Source: CAZOHN01 sp964579325
Lineage (GTDB): Bacteria > Pseudomonadota > Alphaproteobacteria > Rhodobacterales > Rhodobacteraceae
DNA: 43,458 nt
NCBI GenBank assembly: GCA_964579325.1
Contig: CAZOHN010000007.1
Location: forward strand, 1-43,458
Reading direction: 5' to 3'
Shown: piece after piece, positions 30,483 to 39,043 of the stretch
How positions within the stretch are numbered: position 1 is the first letter of the stretch
Layout: each line of letters starts with the position of its first letter
Position numbers and translations under genes: made by a program
The notes under the pieces: generated by a model
Told to the model about the DNA's origin: nothing
What the model saw: the letters and a program-made list of their open reading frames with translations, nothing else
Database searches by the model: none

Positions 30483-31904
30483 ATGACCGCTCCGAAAGCC
30501 GGACCCCGCACGCTGTATGACAAGATCTGGGATGCCCACGTCGCCCACGAGTCCGACGATGGCACCTGCCTGCTCTACATCGACCGCCACCTCGTCCACG
30601 AGGTGACTTCGCCCCAGGCTTTCGAGGGCCTTCGGATGGCCGGCCGCAAGGTCCGCGCGCCCGAGAAGACCATCGCGGTGCCCGATCACAACGTGCCCAC
30701 CACCTGGGATCGCGAGAAGGGCATCGAGAACCCCGAGAGCCGGATTCAAGTCGAGACGCTCGACATGAACGCCAAGGAGTTCGGCATCCACTATTACCCG
30801 GTCTCGGACATCCGCCAGGGCATCGTCCACATCATNNNNNNNNNNGAACAGGGCTGGACGCTGCCCGGCATGACCATCGTCTGCGGTGACAGCCACACCG
30901 CGACCCACGGCGCCTTTGGGGCGCTGGCACACGGGATCGGCACCTCGGAGGTCGAGCATGTGCTGGCCACCCAGACGCTGATCCAGAAGAAGTCGAAGAA
31001 CATGAAGGTGGAGATCACGGGCAAGCTGCGGCCCGGCGTCACCGCCAAGGACATCACGCTTTCGGTCATCGGCGCGACCGGGACGGCGGGCGGCACCGGC
31101 TATGTCATCGAGTATTGTGGCGAAGCGATCCGCGACCTCTCGATGGAAGGTCGGATGACGGTCTGCAACATGGCGATCGAGGGCGGCGCCCGCGCCGGCA
31201 TCATCGCACCGGACGAGAAGACCTTCGAGTATGTGAACGGACGCCCCCACGCGCCGAAAGGCGCAGCATGGGAGGCCGCGCTTGCGTGGTGGAAGACGCT
31301 CTACACCGACGAGGGCGCCCAGTTCGACAAGGTGGTGACGATCCGCGGCGAGGATATCGCTCCGGTCGTGACCTGGGGTACCAGCCCCGAGGATGTCCTG
31401 CCGATCACCGGCGAGGTGCCCGACCCGGCGTCCTTCGAGGGCGGCAAGGCCGGCGCGGCGCAGCGGTCGCTTGAGTACATGGGTCTGAAGCCTGGCACGA
31501 AGCTGACCGATATCAAGGTCGATGCCGTGTTCATCGGGTCCTGCACCAATGGCAGGATCGAGGACCTCCGTGCTGCCGCGGCGATCCTCAAGGGCAAGAA
31601 GCTCGCGCCGGGAGTCCGCGGGATGGTCGTCCCCGGCTCCGGCCTCGTGCGGCTCCAGGCCGAGGAGGAGGGGCTGGCCGACATCTTCAAGGAGGCGGGC
31701 TTCGAATGGCGGCTTGCCGGCTGCTCGATGTGCCTTGGCATGAACCCCGATCAACTGGCCCCCGGCGAACGCTGCGCGGCGACCTCGAACCGCAATTTCG
31801 AGGGACGCATGGGGCGTGGTGGTCGGACCCACCTGATGAGTCCGGTCATGGCTGCCGCTGCCGCTGTTACGGGCCACCTCTCCGACGTTCGCGACTTCCT
31901 CTGA
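30483..31904 (+). CDS. leuC: 3-isopropylmalate dehydratase large subunit (interrupted by a 10-N gap)
   Basis: Aconitase-superfamily iron-sulfur subunit that isomerises 2- to 3-isopropylmalate in leucine synthesis, with LeuD. It is about 470 aa. Signatures: TLYDKIWDAHV, VVCGDSHT-type VCGDSHTATHGAFGALAHG, GSCTNGRIEDLR (cluster Cys) and the pair AGCSMCLGMNPDQL (two more cluster Cys). The ATG has GGGAG upstream. The N gap at 30836-30845 falls in the conserved HIxGPEQG segment; the frame is intact on both sides. leuD lies 1.2 kb downstream with a VPLPA-CTERM gene in between, so the two subunits may not share one transcript. Confidence 0.96.
   Translation: MTAPKAGPRTLYDKIWDAHVAHESDDGTCLLYIDRHLVHEVTSPQAFEGLRMAGRKVRAPEKTIAVPDHNVPTTWDREKGIENPESRIQVETLDMNAKEFGIHYYPVSDIRQGIVHIXXXXEQGWTLPGMTIVCGDSHTATHGAFGALAHGIGTSEVEHVLATQTLIQKKSKNMKVEITGKLRPGVTAKDITLSVIGATGTAGGTGYVIEYCGEAIRDLSMEGRMTVCNMAIEGGARAGIIAPDEKTFEYVNGRPHAPKGAAWEAALAWWKTLYTDEGAQFDKVVTIRGEDIAPVVTWGTSPEDVLPITGEVPDPASFEGGKAGAAQRSLEYMGLKPGTKLTDIKVDAVFIGSCTNGRIEDLRAAAAILKGKKLAPGVRGMVVPGSGLVRLQAEEEGLADIFKEAGFEWRLAGCSMCLGMNPDQLAPGERCAATSNRNFEGRMGRGGRTHLMSPVMAAAAAVTGHLSDVRDFL
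30836..30845. other. Assembly gap (10 N) inside leuC
   Basis: Ten unknown bases. The family has Ile-Gly-Pro-Glu-Gln-Gly here; the visible flanks supply ATC AT and GAA CAG, so about 7 missing bases would restore the conserved sequence. The gap is therefore probably 3 bases too long and not a real insertion. Confidence 0.9.
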
Positions 31905-31915
31905 TTGTTGCCGAA

Positions 31916-31945
31916 TCAGCGCGTTAACCGGGGTTAACGCGCTGA
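31916..31945. terminator. Perfect 13-bp hairpin downstream of leuC
   Basis: TCAGCGCGTTAAC and GTTAACGCGCTGA flank a CGGG loop, 11 bases past the leuC stop. The stem is perfect but not followed directly by a T-run (a TTTT occurs about 12 bases later). It could be a leuC terminator or, because it is a symmetrical GTTAAC element, a protein-binding site. Confidence 0.5.
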
Positions 31946-32238
31946 CTACCGACCAGTTTTGCGTTGCAGGGTCGCAACAGTCGCGGTCGCCGCACCAAGG
32001 AATGTTTCCCAAACGTCGTCGAGTTCTTGTCAAGTTTGGTGAAAATGCACATTTGCCATTACAATAAGAATGCGGGCGTCGAGAACCGACGCAGACCCGG
32101 GCAGGTCAAAGTCTAAAGTACCCGAGTCTGCCGACTCGACACCGCAGGGGCGGTGAGACGGAGCGCTGGACGGTCACCAGCGCGTTTCGGTCACTCTGAC
32201 TGCCGGTGTTTCCGGTGGCCGGGGCTGGGGGCGGCGAC
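31946..32238. other. Intergenic region, AT-rich patch and small hairpins
   Basis: No gene seen. Bases about 32005-32085 are clearly more AT-rich than the surroundings (TTGTCAAGTTTGGTGAAAAT, CATTTGCCATTACAATAAG), as expected of a promoter for the following surface-protein gene, but no confident -35/-10 pair could be set. Two short stems follow in the presumed leader: 32123-32138 (CGAGTC/GACTCG) and 32163-32183 (GCGCTGG/CCAGCGC). Confidence 0.5.
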
Positions 32239-33042
32239 ATGGGAATTTTCGACAGCGTATTGCGCAGTACACTTGCAGTTGCAGCGGTGGTCGTGACGAC
32301 GGCCGCAGCACAGGCGGGGTCCATCTCGGTCCTCGATGTCCGGGGCAGTTGGACATCCGTCTCGCAGCAGACGACGACCGAGGGACTGACCGGGGTAGGG
32401 ACAGACGAGATCCTATGGGGCACACCCTTCGCTCCGAATCCGTTCAAGAGCGGTTATACCATCGAGGGGATCGCCGGGGCGGGCAGCATCCTGCCTGACG
32501 AGGTCTTCGACGTCGCCAAGTTCACGCACCACAACTTCGCGATCGGCAAGGGCACCTCGATCCTCGGCGCGAAACTCCAGCTCGACTTCGACATTCTCTT
32601 CGAGGCCGACAGTTCGACCGCGACGATCTCGGCGGTTTTCGACTTCGAGCATTGGGAGACTCCGAACTACATTGCGACTTCAAGGAACGACCCGAACTTC
32701 GTTTGCGCCAATGGTGGGTTCAACTGGTCTGGCGTGAATGCCAAAGGCTGCGCTGACCGGGTCACAGCGGTGACGAATGTGGGCCAGTCGGAAACCTTCA
32801 TGATCGGCGATGATACCTACATCATCGATGTGACCGGGTTCCTCGTGGGCGGCGTGCCGCTGGAGCACTTCTGGACGATGGAAGAGGGTGAGAACTCCGC
32901 GATCCTGCAGGCCCAGTTCAGACTGATCGAACCGCCGCCACCTCCACCCCCGCCCCCGATCCCGCTCCCGGCTGCTGGCTGGATGCTGCTTGCCGGTGTC
33001 GGTGGACTTGCCGGCCTGCGGGCACGGCGTCGCAGCGCCTGA
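32239..33042 (+). CDS. Exported VPLPA-CTERM sorted protein
   Basis: A 267-residue exported protein. The signal peptide (residues about 1-26, VLRSTLAVAAVVVTTAAAQA) is followed by a beta-rich domain with SWTSVSQQTTTEGLTGVGT, DEILWGTP and FTHHNFAIGKGTS. It resembles the choice-of-anchor K type of sorted-protein domain; this is from memory. A run of nine Pro leads to IPLPAAGWMLLAGVGGLAGL and then RARRR, a textbook VPLPA-CTERM tripartite sorting signal of Rhodobacterales, cut by an exosortase-type enzyme. Function of the mature domain unknown. The ATG at 32239 fits the signal peptide; a GTG at 32206 is less likely. It lies between leuC and leuD. Confidence 0.88.
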   Translation: MGIFDSVLRSTLAVAAVVVTTAAAQAGSISVLDVRGSWTSVSQQTTTEGLTGVGTDEILWGTPFAPNPFKSGYTIEGIAGAGSILPDEVFDVAKFTHHNFAIGKGTSILGAKLQLDFDILFEADSSTATISAVFDFEHWETPNYIATSRNDPNFVCANGGFNWSGVNAKGCADRVTAVTNVGQSETFMIGDDTYIIDVTGFLVGGVPLEHFWTMEEGENSAILQAQFRLIEPPPPPPPPPIPLPAAGWMLLAGVGGLAGLRARRRSA

Positions 33043-33136
33043 GGCGATCGGCCCGGAGCTGCCGAAGGGGTCAGCACCTTCCTTGATCCTCGCCACGTGG
33101 CGTGCTTTATCCCGCACGCAACCGAGGAGTTCCGCC

Positions 33137-33742
33137 ATGGACAAGTTCGTAACGCTGACCGGGATCGCGGCGCCGATGCCGTTGGTGAACATCGACACCG
33201 ACATGATCATCCCGAAGCAGTTCCTGAAGACCATCCAGCGCTCGGGGCTCGGCAAGAACCTCTTCGACGAGATGCGCTACACCCTGGAAGGTGAGGAGAT
33301 CCCGGGGTTCGTCCTGAACCAGCCCGCCTACCGTGATGCGCAGATCCTTGTCGCCGGCGACAACTTCGGCTGCGGTTCCTCGCGTGAACACGCGCCCTGG
33401 GCTCTCCTCGACTTCGGGATCCGCTGCGTGATCTCGACGTCTTTCGCGGATATCTTCTTCAACAACTGCTTCAAGAACGGCATCCTGCCGGTGGTGCTGC
33501 CCCAGGAAGCCGTCGACTACCTGATGGACGACGCGCACAAGGGCGCCAACGCCCGGATCACCGTCGACCTTCCCAGTCAGACGGTTACCGCCTCGGACGG
33601 CCGGACCTTTTCGTTCGAGGTGGATCCGTTCAAGAAGCACTGCCTCCTGAACGGTCTGGACGATATTGGCCTGACGCTCGAGAAGGCCGCGTCGATCGAC
33701 AGCTTCGAGGCGAGGGCAAAAGCGGAACGGCCTTGGGCCTGA
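33137..33742 (+). CDS. leuD: 3-isopropylmalate dehydratase small subunit
   Basis: Swivel-domain partner of LeuC in leucine synthesis. It is 201 aa, the usual length. Signatures: PLVNIDTDMIIPKQFLKTI, GDNFGCGSSREHAPWAL, CVISTSFADIFFNNCFKNGI, and the end LLNGLDDIGLTLEKAASID. The ATG at 33137 has GAGGAG upstream and matches the family start. It is followed by a strong intrinsic terminator. It lies 94 bases after the VPLPA-CTERM gene. Confidence 0.97.
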   Translation: MDKFVTLTGIAAPMPLVNIDTDMIIPKQFLKTIQRSGLGKNLFDEMRYTLEGEEIPGFVLNQPAYRDAQILVAGDNFGCGSSREHAPWALLDFGIRCVISTSFADIFFNNCFKNGILPVVLPQEAVDYLMDDAHKGANARITVDLPSQTVTASDGRTFSFEVDPFKKHCLLNGLDDIGLTLEKAASIDSFEARAKAERPWA

Positions 33743-33766
33743 AAATCCTGCGTCCACAAGATTTTG

Positions 33767-33790
33767 GGCCGCCCGGTGGGCGGCCTTTTT
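33767..33790 (+). terminator. Intrinsic terminator after leuD
   Basis: Perfect 8-bp GC stem (GGCCGCCC/GGGCGGCC) with a 3-base loop followed by TTTTT, starting 25 bases after the leuD stop. This is the clearest rho-independent terminator in the window. The next 206 bases (33791-33996) hold no convincing gene. Confidence 0.92.
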
Positions 33791-33996
33791 CTTGCCACAT
33801 CATTGATGCAAAGTCGCGACAGTTCCTCCCCGAAATGGTCTGTTTGGTTCGCTCTAAGCGACGTTGACGTTGCTGGACGGGGCGAAGGTGGGCAGAAGTT
33901 GGTCAAGAATGTGGCTCGCCGACACAATCGGCGCATGAAGACGGAAACTGGGACGTGGCCTTGCATCACGTCCGTCCGTAACGAGGGGCAGGGGCA

Positions 33997-34689
33997 GTGG
34001 TGTCGCGACTGACGGGTGCAGTCGTGCGTGGCTTGTTGGTCGCGCTCATGGTTCTGACGCCGGCACTGATGTTGCCGGGCGTGCGGAGCGATACTGCCGA
34101 AGTCATTGCCCTTATCGCAATCATTGCCGCGGCCCTGACGGCCATCGAATATGCATCGAACTATCCCAGCCTGGTCGAGTTCCGCGATGCGCCGCCGTTC
34201 AATCGGATCCGGTTTCTCTCGCTGTTCATCACAGTTCTGCTTCTCTCCATCGTCCTCAAGGCCGAGTCCGCGCCATCTCCGGTAGCGGGCTTCCTCGTCG
34301 CAGTGGGCACGCTGATTGGGCAGGTGATCGACTTCCCCTACAGCCCCGTGCGGCTCGTCGTCCTGATGCTGCCCGACGGAACCAACGGCGCCGAAGTCGA
34401 ACGCGTGCGAATGGTTGCGGGNNNNNNNNNNNNNNNNNNNNNNNNNNNNNNNNNNNNNNNNNNNNNNNNNNNNNNNNNNNNNNNNNNNNNNNNNNNNNNN
34501 NNNNNNNNNNNNNNNNNNNNNCCGGTGGACTTCGGGACCGATCACTCGCTGATCTGGACAATGGCGGCATGGGCCTTCCTCCCTTCCTCCCTATTCATGC
34601 GCGGCATCGCGATGGGCCGCGTGGCAGAGATGATCGAGGAGCGGCGGCGCCGTGGCGCCCAGGATTGCGTCGGTCTGGTCTTCGTCTGA
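33997..34689 (+). CDS. Membrane protein of unknown function, interrupted by an assembly gap
   Basis: The frame starts at GTG with GAGGGGCAGGGGCA upstream. About four hydrophobic segments are visible before the gap (residues about 8-28, 36-50, 71-86, 95-113), and one after it (LIWTMAAWAFLPSSLFMRG). The tail is basic (EERRRRGAQDCVG). The 100-N gap (34422-34521) is a standard placeholder of unknown size; left and right parts happen to be in frame across it, so they may be one gene, but this cannot be shown. I recognise no family. The end overlaps the next gene's likely start by 25 bases, which suggests coupling. Confidence 0.6.
   Translation: MVSRLTGAVVRGLLVALMVLTPALMLPGVRSDTAEVIALIAIIAAALTAIEYASNYPSLVEFRDAPPFNRIRFLSLFITVLLLSIVLKAESAPSPVAGFLVAVGTLIGQVIDFPYSPVRLVVLMLPDGTNGAEVERVRMVAXXXXXXXXXXXXXXXXXXXXXXXXXXXXXXXXXXPVDFGTDHSLIWTMAAWAFLPSSLFMRGIAMGRVAEMIEERRRRGAQDCVGLVFV
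34422..34521. other. Assembly gap (100 N)
   Basis: One hundred unknown bases, the usual scaffold placeholder. True length is unknown, so the gene crossing it may be longer, shorter or two genes. Confidence 0.98.
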
Positions 34690-35762
34690 TCGCTGCCTTG
34701 GTGGCGCTCCTTGCCACCCTTCCGGCCGCGGCAGAACGTATCCGCCTCGGTACCTTCAACGCCGAGCTTGCGCGTGACGGCCCAGGACTTCTCCTGCAGG
34801 ACTTGGAGGGTGGCGAAGACCCGCAGATCGCCGCCGTGGTGGCGGTGGTGGCTGCGGTCGATCCCGATGTCCTTGTGCTCCAGTCCATCGACTGGGACCA
34901 CGGCCTTGTGACCCTCTCCGCATTGGCCGATGCCTTTGGCCGGGCGGGGTCCGACTACCCCTACCGCCTTGCCCTCCGCCCCAATTCGGGCATGGCGACC
35001 GGGCGCGATCTCGACGGCGACGGACGGCTTGGCGGCGCGGGCGATGCGCAGGGGCATGGATCCTTCTCCGGGACGGACGGCATGGCCATCCTGTCGCGCC
35101 TGCCGATCGCCGAGGCCGAAGTGCGCGACCTGTCCGCGATGCTCTGGCGCGATCTTCCAGGCAACCTGATCGAGGCCGATACACTTTCGCCCGGAGCTGG
35201 CGACGTGCAGCGGCTCTCCACCACGGGACACTGGATCGTCCCGCTCGTCACCCCATCCGGTGGCAGGCTCACCCTGATGACCTGGCATGCCACGCCGCCG
35301 GTTTTCGATGGCGCCGAAGACCGCAACGGCCGGCGCAACCATGACGAGGCGGCGCTCTGGCTGCGCGTTCTCGACGGCGCCCTTGGGCCCTCACCCGTCC
35401 CTCCCTTCGTCGTGATCGGAAACGCCAACCTCGACCCCGCGGCAATCGACGGCAGGCCCGAGGCACTCCGCACCCTTCTCGCCCGGCCCGACCTGAACGA
35501 CCCCGCTCCCACCAGCGAAGGCGCTGCCTTCGCGGAGGGCAACAGTGAGGGTCCCGGGGTCCCGGACCCGCAGGATACCGTTGACTGGAGCGATGGTGAG
35601 AGGCGGGCCGGCAATCTGCGTGTGTCCTACGTGCTGCCCTCGACCGACCTCGCCATCCTCGATTCCGGGGTTTTCTGGCCAGCTCCAGATGACCCGCTCG
35701 CGGCGACGGTCGCACAGGCCTCGCGCCATCGCATGGTCTGGACCGACATCGACCTGCCCTGA
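34665..35762 (+). CDS. Exported endonuclease/exonuclease/phosphatase-family protein
   Basis: A 365-residue EEP-fold protein. Starting at TTG 34665 gives a good signal peptide (MRRSGLRLIAALVALLATLP, then AAA) before RIRLGTFNAEL (metal Asn32). Further family sites are TWHATPP (His), VIGNANLDP (Asn/Asp) and the closing ASRHRMVW (His). The usual metal-binding Glu of the LQE motif is replaced: the sequence reads VLQSIDWDHG (Ser74). The middle has DLDGDGRLGG, a calcium-type Asp-rich loop. Substrate unknown: nucleic acid, phospholipid or phosphoester. The start overlaps the preceding membrane-protein gene. CTG 34686 and TTG 34698 are later alternatives. Confidence 0.78.
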   Translation: MRRSGLRLIAALVALLATLPAAAERIRLGTFNAELARDGPGLLLQDLEGGEDPQIAAVVAVVAAVDPDVLVLQSIDWDHGLVTLSALADAFGRAGSDYPYRLALRPNSGMATGRDLDGDGRLGGAGDAQGHGSFSGTDGMAILSRLPIAEAEVRDLSAMLWRDLPGNLIEADTLSPGAGDVQRLSTTGHWIVPLVTPSGGRLTLMTWHATPPVFDGAEDRNGRRNHDEAALWLRVLDGALGPSPVPPFVVIGNANLDPAAIDGRPEALRTLLARPDLNDPAPTSEGAAFAEGNSEGPGVPDPQDTVDWSDGERRAGNLRVSYVLPSTDLAILDSGVFWPAPDDPLAATVAQASRHRMVWTDIDLP

Positions 35763-35811
35763 CCGCAACAACCCATTGCCGTGCTCGGTGCCACGGGCAA
35801 GAGTGCCGCGC

Positions 35812-36534
35812 ATGGAATGGCGCGACGAGGGGGCGCTCCTGAGCGTCCGGCAACACGGCGAAAGCTCGGCAATCATCGAGGTGTTCACCGCCCGGCACGG
35901 CCGGCATGCGGGTGTCGTTCGTGGCGGGGCGAGCCGCAAGCTTGTTCCGCTTCTCCAGCCTGGCGCACAGCTCGACGTCTCGTGGCGGGCGCGACTCGAC
36001 GAACATATCGGCGCCTTCTCGGTCGAGCCGCTGCACGCCCGCGCTCCCGCAATCATGGCCGACCGTCTCGCCCTCCTGGCGCTTGGCTCTATCGCCGCGC
36101 TTCTCGGCTTCACACTCCCCGAACGCGAGCCGCACGAAGTCCTCTACCTTCGTACGATCGACCTCCTCGACAGCCTCGGAACCGATCCGGATTGGCCGGC
36201 GCGTTACTTGCGCTGGGAGGCATCGCTCCTCGAAGAGATGGGCTTCGGTCTCGACCTGGCCTCCTGCGCGGTCACCGGGCAGCGGAATGATCTGGTCTAC
36301 GTCTCGCCGAAATCCGGCGCAGCGGTGAGCCGTGAAGGCGCCGGCAATTGGGCGGACCGGCTTCTTCCCTATCCGCCCTGTCTCTGCGATGGACCCGGTA
36401 CGAACGCGGAGGTTCTGCTCGGCCTGCGCACAACCGGGCATTTCCTCGAGCGGCACCTCGCCCCTGCGCTGGGCGAAAGGCCGCTTCCCGCCGCGCGCAG
36501 CCGCCTGGTCGAGGCGATGGCACGGCACGGCTGA
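35812..36534 (+). CDS. recO: DNA repair protein RecO
   Basis: Recombination mediator that with RecR loads RecA onto SSB-coated single strands. It is 240 aa, the usual length. The N-terminal OB-fold starts MEWRDEGALLSVRQHGESSA and has VRGGASRKLVPLLQPG. The helical C-terminal part has LRWEASLLEEMGFGLDLASC, TGQRNDLVYVSPKSG, and closes ARSRLVEAM. The Cys pattern that binds zinc in other RecO proteins is only partly present (SCAVTG, PPCLCDG). It follows the EEP gene by 49 bases on the same strand. Confidence 0.95.
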   Translation: MEWRDEGALLSVRQHGESSAIIEVFTARHGRHAGVVRGGASRKLVPLLQPGAQLDVSWRARLDEHIGAFSVEPLHARAPAIMADRLALLALGSIAALLGFTLPEREPHEVLYLRTIDLLDSLGTDPDWPARYLRWEASLLEEMGFGLDLASCAVTGQRNDLVYVSPKSGAAVSREGAGNWADRLLPYPPCLCDGPGTNAEVLLGLRTTGHFLERHLAPALGERPLPAARSRLVEAMARHG

Positions 36535-36639
36535 ACCGGCGCAACGACTCGGCAAGAAGTTTTTACGACAATGCGCGTCGGCTTCGGCCAAGACGCCTCC
36601 CGGCCCGAGGCGCATAGCTGGGCAAAGCGGACCACCCAA

Positions 36640-37875
36640 ATGCCTCTCCTGCGCATACCCGACAGCGACGTTCCTGCCCCGGTACCGGGTGTACGCGGCT
36701 TTGCGATGCTCGCCGGTCTCGAGGCCTGCGTGCGCGGGATGCTGATCTCGGTGATGCCTCTCGCGATGTATCGGGCACTGGGCGACGCCCAGCAAGTCTC
36801 GCAGCTCTACTTCGTCGTTGGTGTCATCTCCCTCATCGTCGGCTTCATGGTGCCTTGGGCCACCCGCTACGTGCCCCGGCGCTGGATGTATACTCTGGGG
36901 GCAGGCTTCTATCTCCTAGGGGCGGTTCTTGCGGTCATTGGCACCCCCACGACGATGGCCGCTGCGCTTCTCGCCAACGCCTGCGCCACCGCGACGATCT
37001 TCGTCTGCTTCAACGCATACCTTCTCGATTTCATCGCGCGCGAGGACCTTGGCCAGAGCCAGTCGCTCCAGATGCTTTACGCCGCAACGGCCTGGACCAC
37101 CGGTCCGATCCTCGGTGTCTGGCTGCTGGGCGTCTGGATGCCCCTGCCGTTCCTGATCGCGGGTGGTTTCGCGCTGGTGCTGCTGGCAAGCTTCTGGCGG
37201 CTGCGGCTGGGCAATGGCCGGGAGATCCAGCGGGCGCGCGGACCGGCGCCGAACCCGCTGGCCTACCTCAAGCGCTTCGCCACCCAACCGCGCCTGGTGG
37301 CGGGCTGGCTTTTCGCCGTGATCCGCTCCTGCGGCTGGTGGGTCTATGTCGTCTATGTGCCTATCTACTGCATCGAGGCCGGGTTGGGAGACAAGCTGGG
37401 CGGGGCAATGCTGTCGATGACCAACGGATTGCTGTTCACCGCGCCGCTGATGCTCCGCCTCGTGCACCGGTCAAGCGTAAGGCTCAGCATAACTGCTGCC
37501 TTCGCCATCGGGGGAACGGCCTTCTTCTGCGCCGGCCTACTCGGGGCCCTGCCCTGGGGCACGGTCGCGCTGCTTGCCGGCGGGTCGATGTGCCTGGTGA
37601 TGCTCGACGTCTCGGGCGGATTGCCTTTCCTGATGGCGGTCAAGCCCTCCGAACGGACCGAGATGGCGGCGGTCTATGCCAGCTTCCGCGACGTGTCGGG
37701 CATCCTGACGCCAGGGGTCGCCTGGCTTGTGCTGCTCGTCCTGCCGGTCGCCGGCATCTTCTCGGCCGCGGGCGCGGCAATGCTCGCTGCGGGTGGGATT
37801 GCGACGCGGCTGCACCCCCGCCTTGGGTCCGCGCGGCCATCGCATGGCGGGATCATCGCCGAGCCGGCGGAGTAA
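36640..37875 (+). CDS. Major facilitator superfamily transporter
   Basis: A 411-residue inner-membrane protein with about twelve hydrophobic helices. A basic loop after the second helix (VPWATRYVPRRWMY) sits where MFS proteins have motif A. A longer cytosolic loop (RLRLGNGREIQRARGPAPN) splits the two six-helix halves. The substrate cannot be told. The ATG at 36640 is chosen since upstream in-frame residues are hydrophilic and unconserved in style. It ends 6 bases before the convergent SDR gene. Confidence 0.82.
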   Translation: MPLLRIPDSDVPAPVPGVRGFAMLAGLEACVRGMLISVMPLAMYRALGDAQQVSQLYFVVGVISLIVGFMVPWATRYVPRRWMYTLGAGFYLLGAVLAVIGTPTTMAAALLANACATATIFVCFNAYLLDFIAREDLGQSQSLQMLYAATAWTTGPILGVWLLGVWMPLPFLIAGGFALVLLASFWRLRLGNGREIQRARGPAPNPLAYLKRFATQPRLVAGWLFAVIRSCGWWVYVVYVPIYCIEAGLGDKLGGAMLSMTNGLLFTAPLMLRLVHRSSVRLSITAAFAIGGTAFFCAGLLGALPWGTVALLAGGSMCLVMLDVSGGLPFLMAVKPSERTEMAAVYASFRDVSGILTPGVAWLVLLVLPVAGIFSAAGAAMLAAGGIATRLHPRLGSARPSHGGIIAEPAE

Positions 37876-37881
37876 CCCCGC

Positions 37882-38901
37882 TCACACCCGCCCGTTCGCG
37901 ATGAGCCATTCCGCCGTCGCACGCAACGCTTCGTCTGCCGGTCGGAATTCCATCCCAAGAAGCTTGCGCGCCGCCGCATTCGAGGCGCTGCGCATCACGC
38001 CGAGTTCCGGCAGGATCGACCGGATCTCGGCATCCATCAGTGACAGAAGCCGCACCAGCCAGTCGGGTGCCTGCCGGGTGACAATGCGGCGGCCGGGGTG
38101 AGCCTGCTTGAGGATCGCGGCCATCTCGACCATCCACAGCGTCCGGTCCGACGCGATGATCCGCTCCCCCGCTGTCTCCGGTCGTTCCAGTGCCCGCACA
38201 TGCGCCTCGGCCACATCTCGGACATCGACGCAGGGTAGCGAGAAACGTGGCAACGCCGGGTCCCTGGCGCGCAGGATCCGCTCCACCACGCCGACCGATG
38301 ACCCGTAGGCCGTGTCGAGCGGCGGCCCCAGCACCAGTGACGGGTGGATCGTCGTCATGGCGATACCGGTCTCCTGCGCGATCTCCCAGCCAGCGCGTTC
38401 TGCCAGCGTCTTCGATCGTGCATAAGGTGTGGCTGCCCGGCTCTCCGGGTCGGTCCAGTCCGCGCCGGTGTAGTCCGCGCCGTTCGCGGGGCGCTCCGCC
38501 CCCATGATCGCCACGGTCGAGGACGTGACGATGGCCCGCCCGATTCCAGCGCGATGCGCCGCCATCAGCGCCCGACGGGTGCCATCCACCGCCGGGCGGA
38601 TCAGGTCGTCGGCTACCTTCGGCTGTGCGATGGGGAAGGGCGAGGCCGTGTGCACAAGCGCCGTCGCCCCGTCCATTGCGGCCTGCCAGCCCTCCTCGCG
38701 CGTCAGGTCGAGCGTGACGAGGCTGAGGCGGTCGAGCGCCGCCGTCTCGGCGAGATGCGGGCGCAAGGCCGCGCGCACCTCCTCCGCCCGGGCAGGAGAA
38801 CGCAGCGTGCCGCGCACTGCGTGGCCCCGATCGAGCAGTTTCAACGCGACATGCTTGGCGATGAAGCCCGAGGCTCCTGTCAGAACGACGGTCTGGGTCA
38901 C
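37882..38901 (-). CDS. NAD(P)-dependent extended SDR (dihydroflavonol-reductase-like)
   Basis: A 339-residue Rossmann-fold oxidoreductase. The cofactor site is VVLTGASGFIAKHVALKLL, followed by LVHTASPF and IVTSSTVAIMG, and the catalytic TPYARSKTLAE (Tyr-x3-Lys). It resembles the 4-dihydromethyl-trisporate / dihydroflavonol / cinnamoyl reductase-like group of aldehyde or ketone reductases; substrate unknown. The GTG at 38901 has GGGAG 7-8 bases upstream and gives the family N-terminus MTQTVVLTG. A TTGAC-type -35 candidate occurs about 60 bases upstream, with no good -10. Confidence 0.85.
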   Translation of the reverse strand: MTQTVVLTGASGFIAKHVALKLLDRGHAVRGTLRSPARAEEVRAALRPHLAETAALDRLSLVTLDLTREEGWQAAMDGATALVHTASPFPIAQPKVADDLIRPAVDGTRRALMAAHRAGIGRAIVTSSTVAIMGAERPANGADYTGADWTDPESRAATPYARSKTLAERAGWEIAQETGIAMTTIHPSLVLGPPLDTAYGSSVGVVERILRARDPALPRFSLPCVDVRDVAEAHVRALERPETAGERIIASDRTLWMVEMAAILKQAHPGRRIVTRQAPDWLVRLLSLMDAEIRSILPELGVMRSASNAAARKLLGMEFRPADEALRATAEWLIANGRV

Positions 38902-39043
38902 GATCAGCTCCCATCTTTTCACTGTCAACATCTGGAGCAATCTTCCTTGCCGTCAAGAGCGCTCCGGTGGCGGATGCGCCGCTGGACTGCGAAAGCGGCT
39001 CCGGGCAATCTGCTCCGATACAACTCGGGCCGGGAGTACAGGG

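Noticed and set aside
28842..32033. 1063-codon minus-strand frame
   Set aside because: Antisense to rppH, a methyltransferase and leuC, all well supported; it crosses the N gap and shows no domain.
33764..34012. 82-codon frame after leuD
   Set aside because: It begins inside the leuD terminator and has no ribosome site or domain.
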